Source: Bacteroides sp. SM23_62_1 (GTDB lineage: Bacteria > Bacteroidota > Bacteroidia > Bacteroidales > SM23-62). From it: 50,939 bases of DNA. The translations under genes were made by a program, and so were the position numbers. The stretch covers positions 1-50,939 of the forward strand of contig LJUQ01000060.1 in assembly GCA_001304505.1 (NCBI GenBank), given 5' to 3'. Below the pieces are notes generated by a model. The model was not told the DNA's origin. It saw only the letters and a program-made list of their open reading frames with translations, and made no database searches. Shown here in pieces: positions 1-9,083 of the stretch (the first letter of the stretch is position 1; every line of letters begins with the position of its first letter).

Positions 1-255
1 TTTTCTTTGCTACTTTCTTTTCATCCAAGGAAAAGAAAGTAGATATATTAATTTTATGATAAAAAAATAGAATTCTATTTGATTTTATCATAGAATTCGG
101 CAGGGTTTTGTGGCTTTCAGTTCCAAGTTCTCAGTTCTTGGTTACTGATTGCAAGTATTCGTCACAACTCCTCAACACAAATTTACCTGTCGCCCATCAC
201 TGAACATTATTATGACAACCTCGTTTAAATTTACTTTTGTTAAGATTTCGTACAT
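1..255. repeat. Non-coding left edge with two inverted repeats
   Basis: No convincing gene is seen. Positions 10-21 and 31-42 form a perfect 12-bp inverted repeat (CTACTTTCTTTT / AAAAGAAAGTAG) with a 9-base loop. A second structure pairs 56-64 with 83-91 around the palindrome ATAGAATTCTAT at 67-78. The first could be a terminator for a gene left of the window or a copy of a dispersed Bacteroidetes palindrome. The stretch 110-150 is low-complexity TTCC/CAG/TTGG text like other gaps here. Confidence 0.55.
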
Positions 256-273
256 TTGGAAAAAAGATCAGGA

Positions 274-573
274 ATGTACCTTGATAATTACATTGATGAA
301 ATAAAAAGGCTTTGTGAAAAACATAAGGTGAAATATCTTATTGTTTTTGGATCAGTACTGACCAGGGATTTCTCTGATAAAAGTGATATTGATTTTGTTG
401 TGGATATCAAATCAACAGATCCCATTGATTATGCTGAAAATTATTTCGGGTTGAAATTCCAGCTTGAAGACCTTTTAAACAGACCTGTTGATCTGCTGGA
501 GCAAAAAGGACTAAAAAACTCTTATTTGATAGAAAAAATCAACAAAACAAAAAAGGTGATATATGAAGCCTGA
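274..573 (+). CDS. mntA: MntA-like minimal nucleotidyltransferase antitoxin
   Basis: Small nucleotidyltransferase of the MNT family, about 99 residues. The signature is GSVLTRDFSDKSDID, the GSx(9-10)DxD active-site motif that binds the NTP and metal. In characterised MntA/HepT pairs the MNT protein inactivates the HEPN toxin by adding AMP groups to a tyrosine near its RNase motif. The ATG at 274 is preferred; an in-frame TTG at 256 would add six residues. The stop lies 11 bases inside the next ORF, the tight overlap typical of these pairs. A third conserved acidic residue is probably in PVDLLE near the C-terminus. Function is inferred from family and pairing. Confidence 0.85.
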   Translation: MYLDNYIDEIKRLCEKHKVKYLIVFGSVLTRDFSDKSDIDFVVDIKSTDPIDYAENYFGLKFQLEDLLNRPVDLLEQKGLKNSYLIEKINKTKKVIYEA

Positions 574-895
574 AATCAAATCACGGCTGGAAGATATCAA
601 AAGATCAATCGACGAAATAGATGAATTTCTCCCTGATAAAAAAGATTTTTATCTTTTCGATAAAGATCTAAAAACTAAAAAAGCAATTGAAAGAAATTTA
701 GAAATAATCGGTGAGGCACTCAGCAGGGTATTAAAAGAAAATCTTGATATTAAAATCAGTGATTCAAGAAAAATAGTCGACACAAGAAACAGGATCATAC
801 ACGGTTACAATAGTATTACTTCTGATGTTTTATGGCTGATTATCACCAAATCGCTCCCGCTTCTGAAAAAAGAAATCTTAAAACTTTTGGAATAA
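563..895 (+). CDS. hepT: HepT-like HEPN toxin (DUF86)
   Basis: HEPN-fold protein of 110 residues, the toxin partner of the upstream nucleotidyltransferase. It carries RNRIIHGY near residues 76-83, an exact RX4HXY motif, which is the catalytic RNase motif of HepT toxins and contains the tyrosine AMPylated by MntA. The segment NLEIIGEAL is also typical of DUF86. It starts at an ATG overlapping the mntA stop by 11 bases, so the two are probably translationally coupled. Known homologues cleave RNA or tRNA. Both partners look intact, so the module may be active. Confidence 0.87.
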   Translation: MKPEIKSRLEDIKRSIDEIDEFLPDKKDFYLFDKDLKTKKAIERNLEIIGEALSRVLKENLDIKISDSRKIVDTRNRIIHGYNSITSDVLWLIITKSLPLLKKEILKLLE

Positions 896-1223
896 TTTAA
901 GATATATCTGTAAGCACAGAAAATCTATTCAAATTTAAGTTATCCTTGTTGCAACAATTTTTGTTATTTGTTCTTCGGGAGTCCCATAAAAATAAGGGCT
1001 TATTAATAATGTTAAAATTATCTTGATAATTTATTAAAAGCTTATACCCTGCGTTTGTATATTACAAACACGTACAATCCTGAATTACTTTTGGATTTTA
1101 CTCCGGAATTATATTAATTTTATAAAATTAGACCTCTCAACATCAAAGATTAGTTCCTGACAGTTTTACATTTATCTCACTTGAATCAGGAATAAAATTT
1201 CATCTTAAAATATTCCTTTTCTA
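896..1223. other. AT-rich gap, no gene seen
   Basis: No ORF with recognisable content. The one visible structure is the inverted repeat GTTTGTA (1053-1059) / TACAAAC (1063-1069), possibly an operator or short hairpin. The gap presumably holds the promoter of the broken gene starting at 1224. Confidence 0.4.
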
Positions 1224-1355
1224 ATGACAATCTGGTCAGCAGAAATAAATGAACTCGAGAAACTCTATGAATCTGTAAAGAGCAGGCTTCCAGATCTGGA
1301 AAAGGAACTGGTGCACCTGATTAAAACAGATGATGAAAATGTTGTTCTGCTCTAA
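1224..1355 (+). pseudogene. 5' fragment of the TolB/TPR gene, ended by an in-frame stop
   Basis: A 43-codon reading frame starting ATG ACA ATC TGG (MTIWSAEINELEKLYES) and ending at TAA 1353-1355. The reading frame continues without shift through 1356-1493 (SGRCLEIIITNLCESELK, then KRPRKTEPLKGIIDKL) into the ORF that starts at 1494; the distance 1224 to 1494 is 270 bases, exactly 90 codons. From memory of this Bacteroidetes family I expect a Tyr codon (TAT) where TAA stands, so a single substitution probably created the stop. The interrupted part is a small helical DUF4145/HEPN-like domain. Confidence 0.75.
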
Positions 1356-1493
1356 TCGGGAAGATGTCTTGAGATAATTATCACTAATCTATGTGAATCT
1401 GAACTAAAAAGACCACGAAAGACCGAGCCACTCAAAGGTATCATTGATAAGCTCCACCATGAAGAAAAGGCACCTTCCCATATTATTACCTCA

Positions 1494-3419
1494 ATGCAAA
1501 ATCTAAACAGCTTATCAACCTATGGTGCCCATCCCAAAGAATTTGATCCGGAACAGGTAAAGCCGGTTCTGAATAATCTGACCACAATTATTAAATGGTA
1601 TCTGAAATATAAGGATGCACAAACCATTAGCAAACCAAAAGCTGAAGAAGTAAAAGATGAAATCAAAGTCTCAGATGATTCAGCCAAAAAAATTCAAAAA
1701 CCAAAAAAAAGACTGATAATATTGTTTTCCGGAATTGCCTTGGTTATTGTTATCGCAATTCTATTAGTATTTGACATAATTGGTGTTGAGAAAGGAACTG
1801 AAGAGCTGGAAAAATCCATTGCAGTACTGCCCTTTTTCAATGAAAGCGAGGATCAGGAAAATACCTACTTTATTAATGGGATCATGGATGAAGTCCTCAT
1901 TAATCTTCAAACAATAAAAGATCTAAGAGTTGTTTCCCGTTCGTCTGTGGAACAATACAGGGATCCTTCCAGACCTACTTCTCCTGAAATCGCAAAAAAG
2001 CTGGATGTGAACTATATAGTAGAGGGAAGCGGACAGAAATTTGGAAATACAATCCGCCTGAGAGTACAGCTTTTGGGGGGTGCAGAAGACAGGCACCTTT
2101 GGGGTAAATCATATGAACAGGAAATACTGAAGCCCAGAGATATTTTCAATATACAAAGCCAGATTGCACAGGTAATCGCAGCAGAATTAAAGGCAATCAT
2201 TACGCCTGAAGAAAAACAACTCATTGAAAAAACACCTACTGCAAATCTTACCGCATTAGATTTTTACCAGAGAGGAAGAGAAGAATATAAAAAATATTTC
2301 TCAGAAAATAATAACAGGGAAGCACTGGAAAGAGCTGAAGATCTCTATCACAAAGCATTGGAATATGATTCGACATTTGCCCGGGTATATACAGGATTAG
2401 CCTGGGTATACTGGGAAAAGAATATTTGGAGTGAATTTTTCTCAGAAAGTTACATGGATTCCGCTTTAATCCTTGCAGATATTGCCCTTTCCCATGATGA
2501 TCAACTTGCCGAAGCATATAATATAAAAGGATATTATTACTCAACAACAGGCAAGGTAACTCAGGCTGTTGAAAATTATGACATGGCAATTAAATTCAAT
2601 CCGAATTCTGCATCGCCATACTTTGGGAAGGCATGGATATATTGGTTAAATAATGACCTTGTTAAATCCATTGAAAATTTCCATAAAGCTGTATCCATAG
2701 ATCAGGGACCGGAATTGCCAACTGCTTTAAAGAATCTAAGTCATGCTTATTGTATTACCGGTTTTTTTGAAAAATCGAATTATTATAGTCAGAAAGCTTT
2801 TGAATTGGATGGGGATTCAGTGGCATATTACCACAGGTTGGCCAGATCTGAGGAATTGCTTGGCAACTATTCAAAAGCTGTTGAATTTGGAGAAAAAGGG
2901 TACGCAATAGATTCAAACTATATTCCTGTTGTCAGGGATTTGGGAAGTTACTATTTGTACTTTGGTCAATATAAAAAATCATTATCCTATCATAAAAAGT
3001 GTATTGAGAGATTGAAAGCTCAAGGGAAAATTGAACTCTATTATATGTACTTGATCGGTTATTCTTTCTGGCAAAATGGATACAAAGAAGAGGCAAAATA
3101 CTATTTTGATGAACAAATTAAGTATAGTGAACAAATTATAAAACGGGGCGAACCAGGTGCTGAGAATCAACACATTCAACTTGCTTCTGTATATGCTTTC
3201 AGAGGAGAAAAGGATAAAGCCTATGAACATCTAAGGATCTTTAATCAGCAAGAATGGATGAACATTTATGTTATGCAAATAAGATATTCACCATTTTTCG
3301 AGTCCATCAGGGATGAGCCAGAGTTTCAACAAATTGTCAGTGAATTGGAAGCCAAATACCAGGCAGAGCATGAGAGGGTGAGGAAATGGCTGGAGGAGCA
3401 GGGAGATTTGCCAGACTGA
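1494..3419 (+). CDS. TolB-like / TPR membrane protein, N-terminally truncated by nonsense codon
   Basis: The 641-residue remaining frame encodes the tail of an N-terminal helical domain (LNSLSTYGAHPKEFDPEQV), one membrane helix near residues 74-97 (LIILFSGIALVIVIAILLVF), a TolB/FlgO-like alpha-beta domain near 106-240 (SIAVLPFFNES, NGIMDEVLINL, VEGSGQKFGNTIRLRVQL), and a series of TPRs near 255-600. Such proteins often sit behind cyclases or sensor domains and are thought to scaffold periplasmic interactions; the substrate is unknown. The natural start is at 1224, separated by the TAA at 1353-1355. Translation from ATG 1494 would still give a membrane-anchored product, but no ribosome site is visible, so the gene may be dead or produced by read-through. 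Confidence 0.75.
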   Translation: MQNLNSLSTYGAHPKEFDPEQVKPVLNNLTTIIKWYLKYKDAQTISKPKAEEVKDEIKVSDDSAKKIQKPKKRLIILFSGIALVIVIAILLVFDIIGVEKGTEELEKSIAVLPFFNESEDQENTYFINGIMDEVLINLQTIKDLRVVSRSSVEQYRDPSRPTSPEIAKKLDVNYIVEGSGQKFGNTIRLRVQLLGGAEDRHLWGKSYEQEILKPRDIFNIQSQIAQVIAAELKAIITPEEKQLIEKTPTANLTALDFYQRGREEYKKYFSENNNREALERAEDLYHKALEYDSTFARVYTGLAWVYWEKNIWSEFFSESYMDSALILADIALSHDDQLAEAYNIKGYYYSTTGKVTQAVENYDMAIKFNPNSASPYFGKAWIYWLNNDLVKSIENFHKAVSIDQGPELPTALKNLSHAYCITGFFEKSNYYSQKAFELDGDSVAYYHRLARSEELLGNYSKAVEFGEKGYAIDSNYIPVVRDLGSYYLYFGQYKKSLSYHKKCIERLKAQGKIELYYMYLIGYSFWQNGYKEEAKYYFDEQIKYSEQIIKRGEPGAENQHIQLASVYAFRGEKDKAYEHLRIFNQQEWMNIYVMQIRYSPFFESIRDEPEFQQIVSELEAKYQAEHERVRKWLEEQGDLPD

Positions 3420-3766
3420 ACCGGGCAAATGGTTCCTGGTTGCTGGTTCCCTGTTCCTGGTGTGTGTGGATTTAGAGTGTGAAGTTCTGCCGGTAGTTAA
3501 CCGGGTATAAGTGTTTTGATTAACCCGTATTTCTCACACGTTGTGCTGACCTTCAATCCGCCCCGGATTGTTCCAATCAAGATTGCTACGAAAACTTACA
3601 ATATTAACACAAAGGTTATGTTTAAGTTTAGTGTAGGGTATCTAACCAATTTTTTTTAATTTTATATTAAATAGATTTTCTTAATTACCAAGTACTGCTT
3701 TCTTACAATCTAATTTACCAGTTATACTACAGTTTAATTTCTTGTTGAATTAGGCATTTAAAGACC
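3420..3766. other. Gap with low-complexity tract, recombinase remnant and promoter region
   Basis: It begins with GGTTCCTGGTTGCTGG-type low-complexity sequence (3430-3460), then carries a 65-bp fragment of recombinase coding sequence (3514-3578), then a strongly AT-rich 190 bases leading to the lipoprotein gene. No intact gene is seen. The AT-rich part is the likely promoter, but no clear box can be assigned. Confidence 0.5.
3514..3578 (+). repeat. 65-bp direct repeat, left copy (recombinase remnant)
   Basis: Matches 8835-8899 with about 5 mismatches in 65 bases. Read on the minus strand it encodes IGTIRGGLKVSTTCEKYGLIK, cognate to IETIRGGLNVSTTCEKYGVIK in the right copy. The similarity stops just before the HTARR catalytic box. 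Amino-acid differences between copies suggest two diverged recombinase copies rather than a very fresh duplication. Confidence 0.8.
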
Positions 3767-6700
3767 GTGAAAAAAAATATAATTATTTTATTGTTAATTA
3801 TCTTTGCTTTAACCTCATGCGATATAATCAAGAAAGATGAAATTGACCAAGTAGAAATTACATCAGTTCTGCCAAATCCCGCCAATGTTTTTGACATAAT
3901 TACTATAAAGGTTCTAAACTTAAAAACCAAAGATATTTCTATCACAATAAATGGTGTACCATTACCTATAATAAAGGATAGTTTACCTTACATTAAAGTA
4001 GTTATTCCTTTATTAAATAATTATGGTTATAATGAGTTAATACTTGATTATGGTTCAGATAGAACAGCTAAATATTATATTACAATTAATGAACCACCGA
4101 AATCAGAAATGACATCACAACAAACTGCTGAGTTATTATCTGAAACAATAAATAATATTTCATTTGTCATTAATCAAGGACTCAATGAATTATTTACTTT
4201 GAAAGGAGATAATAGCAATTTTGATTGGATAATTATATGGAATCAATACTTAAAATCAAGTATATCAAATCTTAATCCGATTGATGCATTTTTTATCGAG
4301 TCATTATTAAAAAAATATCATTTGGATGAAAACTTACAAAAACTCGTTTCAGAAATTTCAAAAAATGCTCTAAACAGCATTGATTGGCAAAGCTTTTATA
4401 TGCAACAAGATGCAATTCATGGAATTATTACGAATATCAATGGTATAATAGATATAGGTATACTAACTGCCTATGTGTCAATGCGATTTGATGTCGCAAA
4501 GACATTATCTGTCTTTCATACAATTCTTTCCCTTTATCAACAATTTATAGAAGTAATAATTCCAATACAATTATGGGAAATAAAAGTCGAACCAATAGAT
4601 AATTCCAATATACTTGAAAAAGATAAAAACTATGAACTCATATTCACTGGAAAATTTAAAACTACGAAATCACTTGAATATGGAATATTGGAATCTTTTA
4701 TTTCTGCTTCATTTTCATGGGTAAACAATAAAATCTCACCGATAAATGATCCCAATGCTAAAAAATTAATCGTAACTTGGGTACTTGAACATGCTCTTCA
4801 AAGTGGCATAAAAAAGGATCAACCTTTACCTGCTAAAACTTATTCCACGATATTCCCAACAGAAGTTAGGTTAGATATTTCTCGTTATGACAATCCAGGT
4901 TTAAATTATTTTGGAGGTTTGATTGGTTCTCAGTCTTTTATTGATATGATGCAAATTTTATTTTCGGGTTTGCAAATTTCTGAGCATAAATCGATTAAAA
5001 TATACGATGGGTCAATTCTTGACTACAATCCTACTACCCAAATCTTAAATCCTAATAAAATAGGAGTAACAATTTTGGAAATTGATCCAATTGGATGGCA
5101 AATCGTAGCTTTATCATGGGAAACATGGCCAGTTTATTGGTACGGTGAATTATGGAGTAGAGGTTTAATTATAGAAGTAGTAGATAAAATAACAACAAAT
5201 TCCCCACCAAGCAAACCATTTAATCCAAATCCATATGACGGAGAAATAAATATTTCTATTAATCCAACTCTATCATGGTTATGTAGTGATCCGGAAAATG
5301 ATCTTCTAAAATATGATGTTTATTTAGGACCATTAACCAACCCACCTTTAGTTAGTCATGATCAGTTAATAACTATCTATTCCGCCAATTTAAACTTTGA
5401 TCAAAAATATTATTGGAAAATAGTAGCTATTGATAATCAAAATAATAAGACTATTGGAGATATCTGGTCATTTACTACAATATCTGACACTTCAAATCAA
5501 TCACCTAATGAACCTACAAATCCATATCCCAACAATGGAGCTACTAATATTGCATTGAATACTAATTTAACGTGGGAATGCATTGATCCAGAAAATGATC
5601 CTATATTGTATGATGTGTATTTTGGTACTACAACAAATCCACCTATTGCTTATACTGACTTGACTGAAAATCAATTCACGCCTAACCTTAATTATAATAC
5701 TACTTATTATTGGAAGATTAATTCCAAAGATAATCATGGAAACATTACAAATGGGGCTATATGGAATTTCACAACTGAAAAAAACATTGGTGAAAACTAT
5801 CCGCCAAATATGCCTCATTTGATTTATCCAGTTCAAGGAGCCGAATATGTCTGTATTGGAACAGAATTGACTTGGACATGTACTGATCCTGATAATGACC
5901 CTCTTACTTTTGATATTTATTTTGGAACATTGGAAACTTTTTCAAAAGTTAAAACAGGCATATCCGCATTTTCCTACAAACCTGATTTACAAACAAGTAC
6001 TCATTATTATTGGAAAATTATTGCAAAGGATGATCATGGACATGAAACTGAAAGTGAAACTTATTTATTTCTTACATCAAGTTATGGAGATATCAACCAA
6101 ACTTCAACTTTTACAGATCCTCGAGATGGGAAAGAATATGCAACAATTCAGATTGGTGATCAGTGGTGGATGGCTCAAAATCTAAATTTCGACGTATATG
6201 ATTCTTATTGTTATAATAATTCAAATATTAATTGTCAAGAATTTGGGAAATTATATAATTGGCAGACAGCTATTACTGTTTGTCCTGAAGGGTGGCATTT
6301 ACCTACAGACAAAGAATGGTCTGAAATGGAATCACAGATTGGGATGGATTTTTATGATGCATATATTAATGTTGGTTTCATGAGAGGAATTCCTCAGGGT
6401 AGGGAACTTAAGGATGGCGGATGTGTTGGTTTTAATGCAAAATTAGGGGGTCAACGAAGTTCAAGTGGAAATTACGTTCAAATCAATGAATATGGAACTT
6501 ATTGGACAATTACAGAGGATGAGACTGACAATAATTATGCTTGGGTGAGAATGTTTAATGTTGATCATCCAGGAGCAGGAAGAGGTGTCGCAGCTAAAAC
6601 TTTATATTTATCAATTAGATGTTTAAAAGGGGAAGGAAGTATAATTTTCAATTTTCCACAGGTTCAAACTTCTTCTATTACATCTTATACTTCTAATTCT

Positions 6701-8461
6701 GCAGTTTGTGGCGGTAATGTAACCTCAGATGGGGGTACTAATGTAACTGCAAGAGGAGTTTGCTGGAGCACTTCTCAAAATCCTACTTTAGAAAGTAATC
6801 TGGGTAAAACTATTGATGGAAGCGGTACAGGAAATTACACTAGTTCGATTACCGGATTAAATTGTGGAACAACCTATTATGTCAGGGCTTATGCTACCAA
6901 CAGTATTGGAACAGCTTACGGGAACCAGCTTAGTCTTACAACATTACAATGTGAAGATAATTTAGCAACCGTATCAACCAGTTCAATTAGCAATGTTACC
7001 CAAACTTCAGCTACTTCAGGAGGTAATATTACTTCTGACGGTGGTACTAGTGTAACTGCAAGAGGAATATGCTGGAGCACTTCTCAAAATCCTACTTTAG
7101 AAAATAATCTGGGTAAAACTATTGATGGAGGCGGTACAGGAAATTACACAAGCTCAATTACCGGATTAAATTGTGGAACAACTTATTATGTCAGGGCTTA
7201 TGCTACTAATTCAAAAGGAACAGCTTATGGCAATCAATATAACTTCACAACATCGCCTTGTAATATGCCCACTGTATCAACAAGTTCAGTTAGTAATATC
7301 ACTTACACCTTAGCAAATTCTGGGGGAAATGTTACATCAGATGGTGGTACTAACGTAACTGCGAGGGGAATATGCTGGAGTACATTTCAAAATCCTACAT
7401 TAGAAAATAATTTGGGTAAAACTATTGATGGAAGCGGTACAGGAAATTACACAAGTTCGATTACCGGATTAAATTGTGGAATAACTTATTATGTCAGGGC
7501 TTATGCTACCAACAGTATTGGAACAGCCTATGGAAGTCAGATTAGTTTTGCAACATTATATTGTGATCTGCCAACTATATCAACAAACTCAGTTGGCAAT
7601 ATTACTCAAAACTCAGCAATTTGTGGAGGTGATGTTATTTCAGATGGTGGCACAAGTGTTTATGAACGAGGAATATGTTGGAGTACTTCTCAAAATCCTA
7701 CTTTAGAAAATAATATAGGTAGAACTATTGTTGGTAGTGGACTGGGTAGTTATACAGGTTCAATTACTGGATTATCTTGTGGGACAACATATTATGTTAG
7801 GGCTTATGCCATAAACGATATTGGAACATCTTATGGGAATAATGTGAGTTTCAAAACGCATAATGCCTGCGATGAAATTACTTCTATAAATTATTATGGT
7901 CAAATCTATAATATAATTCCAATTGGGAATCAATGTTGGATGGGAGAAAACTTAAATGTTGGTACATTGAGTGGTTTAAGCCAAACTGATAATGGTATTA
8001 TTGAGAAGGCGTGTTATTCTAATCAAGAATCCAAATGTGATAATTATGGAGGTTTATACATGTGGAATGAGCTTATGAATTATGGAACTGGTGAGGGAGC
8101 AAATGGTATTTGTCCTGAAGGTTGGCATGTACCCACTGATAATGAGTGGAAGGTATTAGAAATCTATTTAGGTATGACAGAAACTGAAGCAAATTTAACA
8201 GGACAAAGAGGGACAGATCAAGGAACTCAGTTATTAGTGAATGGATCCTCTGGATTTGAGGCTATTCTGGCTGGTTGGATAGATCGATCGTATTTTGGAG
8301 AAAATGAAGCTACCACATTCTGGACTTCCAGTCAATTAAATTCTAGTGAAGTATGGATACGAAGATTAGCTCCTACCTTCAATGGAAAAGTAGTTAGGAT
8401 TACTTATAATATTCAAGGATCTTACGATGGTTACTTCAGTGTTAGATGTATTAAAGATTAA
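3767..8461 (+). CDS. Large surface lipoprotein with two FISUMP domains and tandem repeats
   Basis: A 1564-residue protein starting at GTG 3767 with a lipoprotein signal (ALTSC, Cys at residue 19). Layout: an IPT/TIG-like beta domain near 28-110; a helical region to about 475; three fibronectin-like repeats near 479-575, 576-672 and 678-771 (each with LTWxCxDPENDP and YYWKI); a FISUMP domain near 780-958 (WWMAQNLN, CPEGWHLPTDKEW, SIRCLKG); four ~101-residue repeats near 965-1365 (CGGNVTSDGG, RGxCWSTSQNPT, YYVRAYATNS); and a second FISUMP domain to the end (CWMGENLN, CPEGWHVPTDNEW, SVRCIKD). No T9SS tail is present, so anchoring should be by lipid. The function is unknown; adhesion or carbohydrate contact is plausible. 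The gene is visibly AT-richer than its neighbours and lies between recombinase fragments, suggesting transfer. Confidence 0.88.
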   Translation: MKKNIIILLLIIFALTSCDIIKKDEIDQVEITSVLPNPANVFDIITIKVLNLKTKDISITINGVPLPIIKDSLPYIKVVIPLLNNYGYNELILDYGSDRTAKYYITINEPPKSEMTSQQTAELLSETINNISFVINQGLNELFTLKGDNSNFDWIIIWNQYLKSSISNLNPIDAFFIESLLKKYHLDENLQKLVSEISKNALNSIDWQSFYMQQDAIHGIITNINGIIDIGILTAYVSMRFDVAKTLSVFHTILSLYQQFIEVIIPIQLWEIKVEPIDNSNILEKDKNYELIFTGKFKTTKSLEYGILESFISASFSWVNNKISPINDPNAKKLIVTWVLEHALQSGIKKDQPLPAKTYSTIFPTEVRLDISRYDNPGLNYFGGLIGSQSFIDMMQILFSGLQISEHKSIKIYDGSILDYNPTTQILNPNKIGVTILEIDPIGWQIVALSWETWPVYWYGELWSRGLIIEVVDKITTNSPPSKPFNPNPYDGEINISINPTLSWLCSDPENDLLKYDVYLGPLTNPPLVSHDQLITIYSANLNFDQKYYWKIVAIDNQNNKTIGDIWSFTTISDTSNQSPNEPTNPYPNNGATNIALNTNLTWECIDPENDPILYDVYFGTTTNPPIAYTDLTENQFTPNLNYNTTYYWKINSKDNHGNITNGAIWNFTTEKNIGENYPPNMPHLIYPVQGAEYVCIGTELTWTCTDPDNDPLTFDIYFGTLETFSKVKTGISAFSYKPDLQTSTHYYWKIIAKDDHGHETESETYLFLTSSYGDINQTSTFTDPRDGKEYATIQIGDQWWMAQNLNFDVYDSYCYNNSNINCQEFGKLYNWQTAITVCPEGWHLPTDKEWSEMESQIGMDFYDAYINVGFMRGIPQGRELKDGGCVGFNAKLGGQRSSSGNYVQINEYGTYWTITEDETDNNYAWVRMFNVDHPGAGRGVAAKTLYLSIRCLKGEGSIIFNFPQVQTSSITSYTSNSAVCGGNVTSDGGTNVTARGVCWSTSQNPTLESNLGKTIDGSGTGNYTSSITGLNCGTTYYVRAYATNSIGTAYGNQLSLTTLQCEDNLATVSTSSISNVTQTSATSGGNITSDGGTSVTARGICWSTSQNPTLENNLGKTIDGGGTGNYTSSITGLNCGTTYYVRAYATNSKGTAYGNQYNFTTSPCNMPTVSTSSVSNITYTLANSGGNVTSDGGTNVTARGICWSTFQNPTLENNLGKTIDGSGTGNYTSSITGLNCGITYYVRAYATNSIGTAYGSQISFATLYCDLPTISTNSVGNITQNSAICGGDVISDGGTSVYERGICWSTSQNPTLENNIGRTIVGSGLGSYTGSITGLSCGTTYYVRAYAINDIGTSYGNNVSFKTHNACDEITSINYYGQIYNIIPIGNQCWMGENLNVGTLSGLSQTDNGIIEKACYSNQESKCDNYGGLYMWNELMNYGTGEGANGICPEGWHVPTDNEWKVLEIYLGMTETEANLTGQRGTDQGTQLLVNGSSGFEAILAGWIDRSYFGENEATTFWTSSQLNSSEVWIRRLAPTFNGKVVRITYNIQGSYDGYFSVRCIKD
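6661..7860 (+). repeat. Four tandem ~303-bp coding repeats
   Basis: Inside the lipoprotein gene a unit of about 303 bases (101 codons) occurs four times, beginning near 6661, 6964, 7267 and 7570. The middle stretch of each unit (for example around 6808-6870, 7111-7173 and 7414-7476) is almost identical at the DNA level in the first three, while the fourth has diverged. This indicates recent duplication or gene conversion and makes the copy number a likely site of variation. Confidence 0.85.
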
Positions 8462-8580
8462 TTAATGAAGATCTTTTAATCTCCTATGCAATAATTTTTA
8501 TCAAATTTGTACAGATTAATGAACGAGCTTCTATATTATTTCCAAATGTGATATTAAGATAAATTTTCTACTAATCTGTT

Positions 8581-9027
8581 TTATTTTTTCATCACACTAA
8601 TTGAGGAAATTAATATATATACGTGGTGCTTTTTTTTGTATTTCACTATCCTAAGTTTCCCCTTCCCCGTAAAAAAGGGATGTGCAGCTAACATATCCGC
8701 AGTCTCTTCCTTGGTGACCTTTATGTACTTTAGAAAATTACTTTCAAGTGTATGACCCGTAATCTTCATGATATCAATAGTCTTGATGCCTGCATGGTAC
8801 ATATTTGTGGCTGCACTTCGCCTGGCAGTGTGGGTTTTAATTACCCCGTATTTCTCACACGTTGTGCTGACGTTCAATCCGCCCCTGATTGTTTCAATCC
8901 GGACTTCTTCAGTTATACCAATTGATGTCCGATATCCCTGATTTCCTTTTTAACCTTCTGCTCAGCGTCTTAGGTAAGTTATAATCATATTTCTTCAGAA
9001 TCGAATCCAACTCCGGATGGATTGGGA
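8581..9027 (-). pseudogene. Decayed tyrosine recombinase/integrase
   Basis: The intact 3' part (8581-8877) encodes the C-terminal catalytic half: HTARR (HxxR box), ITGH, and the nucleophile in FLKYIKVT, about 98 residues with an unusual Lys-rich tail. Upstream on the minus strand the frame continues as QGYRTSIGITEEVRIETIRG, then must change frame to read IHPELDSILKKYDYNLPKTL (about 9025-8965), a typical segment of Bacteroidetes phage-type integrases. The N-terminal SAM-like domain and first catalytic Arg region are missing or scrambled. It is a non-functional remnant of an integrated element. Residue matches to the family are from memory of motif patterns. Confidence 0.75.
8835..8899 (+). repeat. 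65-bp direct repeat, right copy
   Basis: Partner of 3514-3578, offset 5321 bases, about 92% identical. It lies within the recombinase remnant immediately upstream (in recombinase sense) of its HTARR box. The pair encloses the AT-rich lipoprotein gene. Confidence 0.8.
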
Positions 9028-9083
9028 TAATTAATTAATTTTACTAATCCGTAACGAAATATTCTAATTCATAACAATCTCAA

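Noticed and set aside
5895-6383. Plus-strand ORFs of 96 and 61 codons inside the lipoprotein gene
   Set aside because: Alternate frames of the long real gene with random-looking composition.
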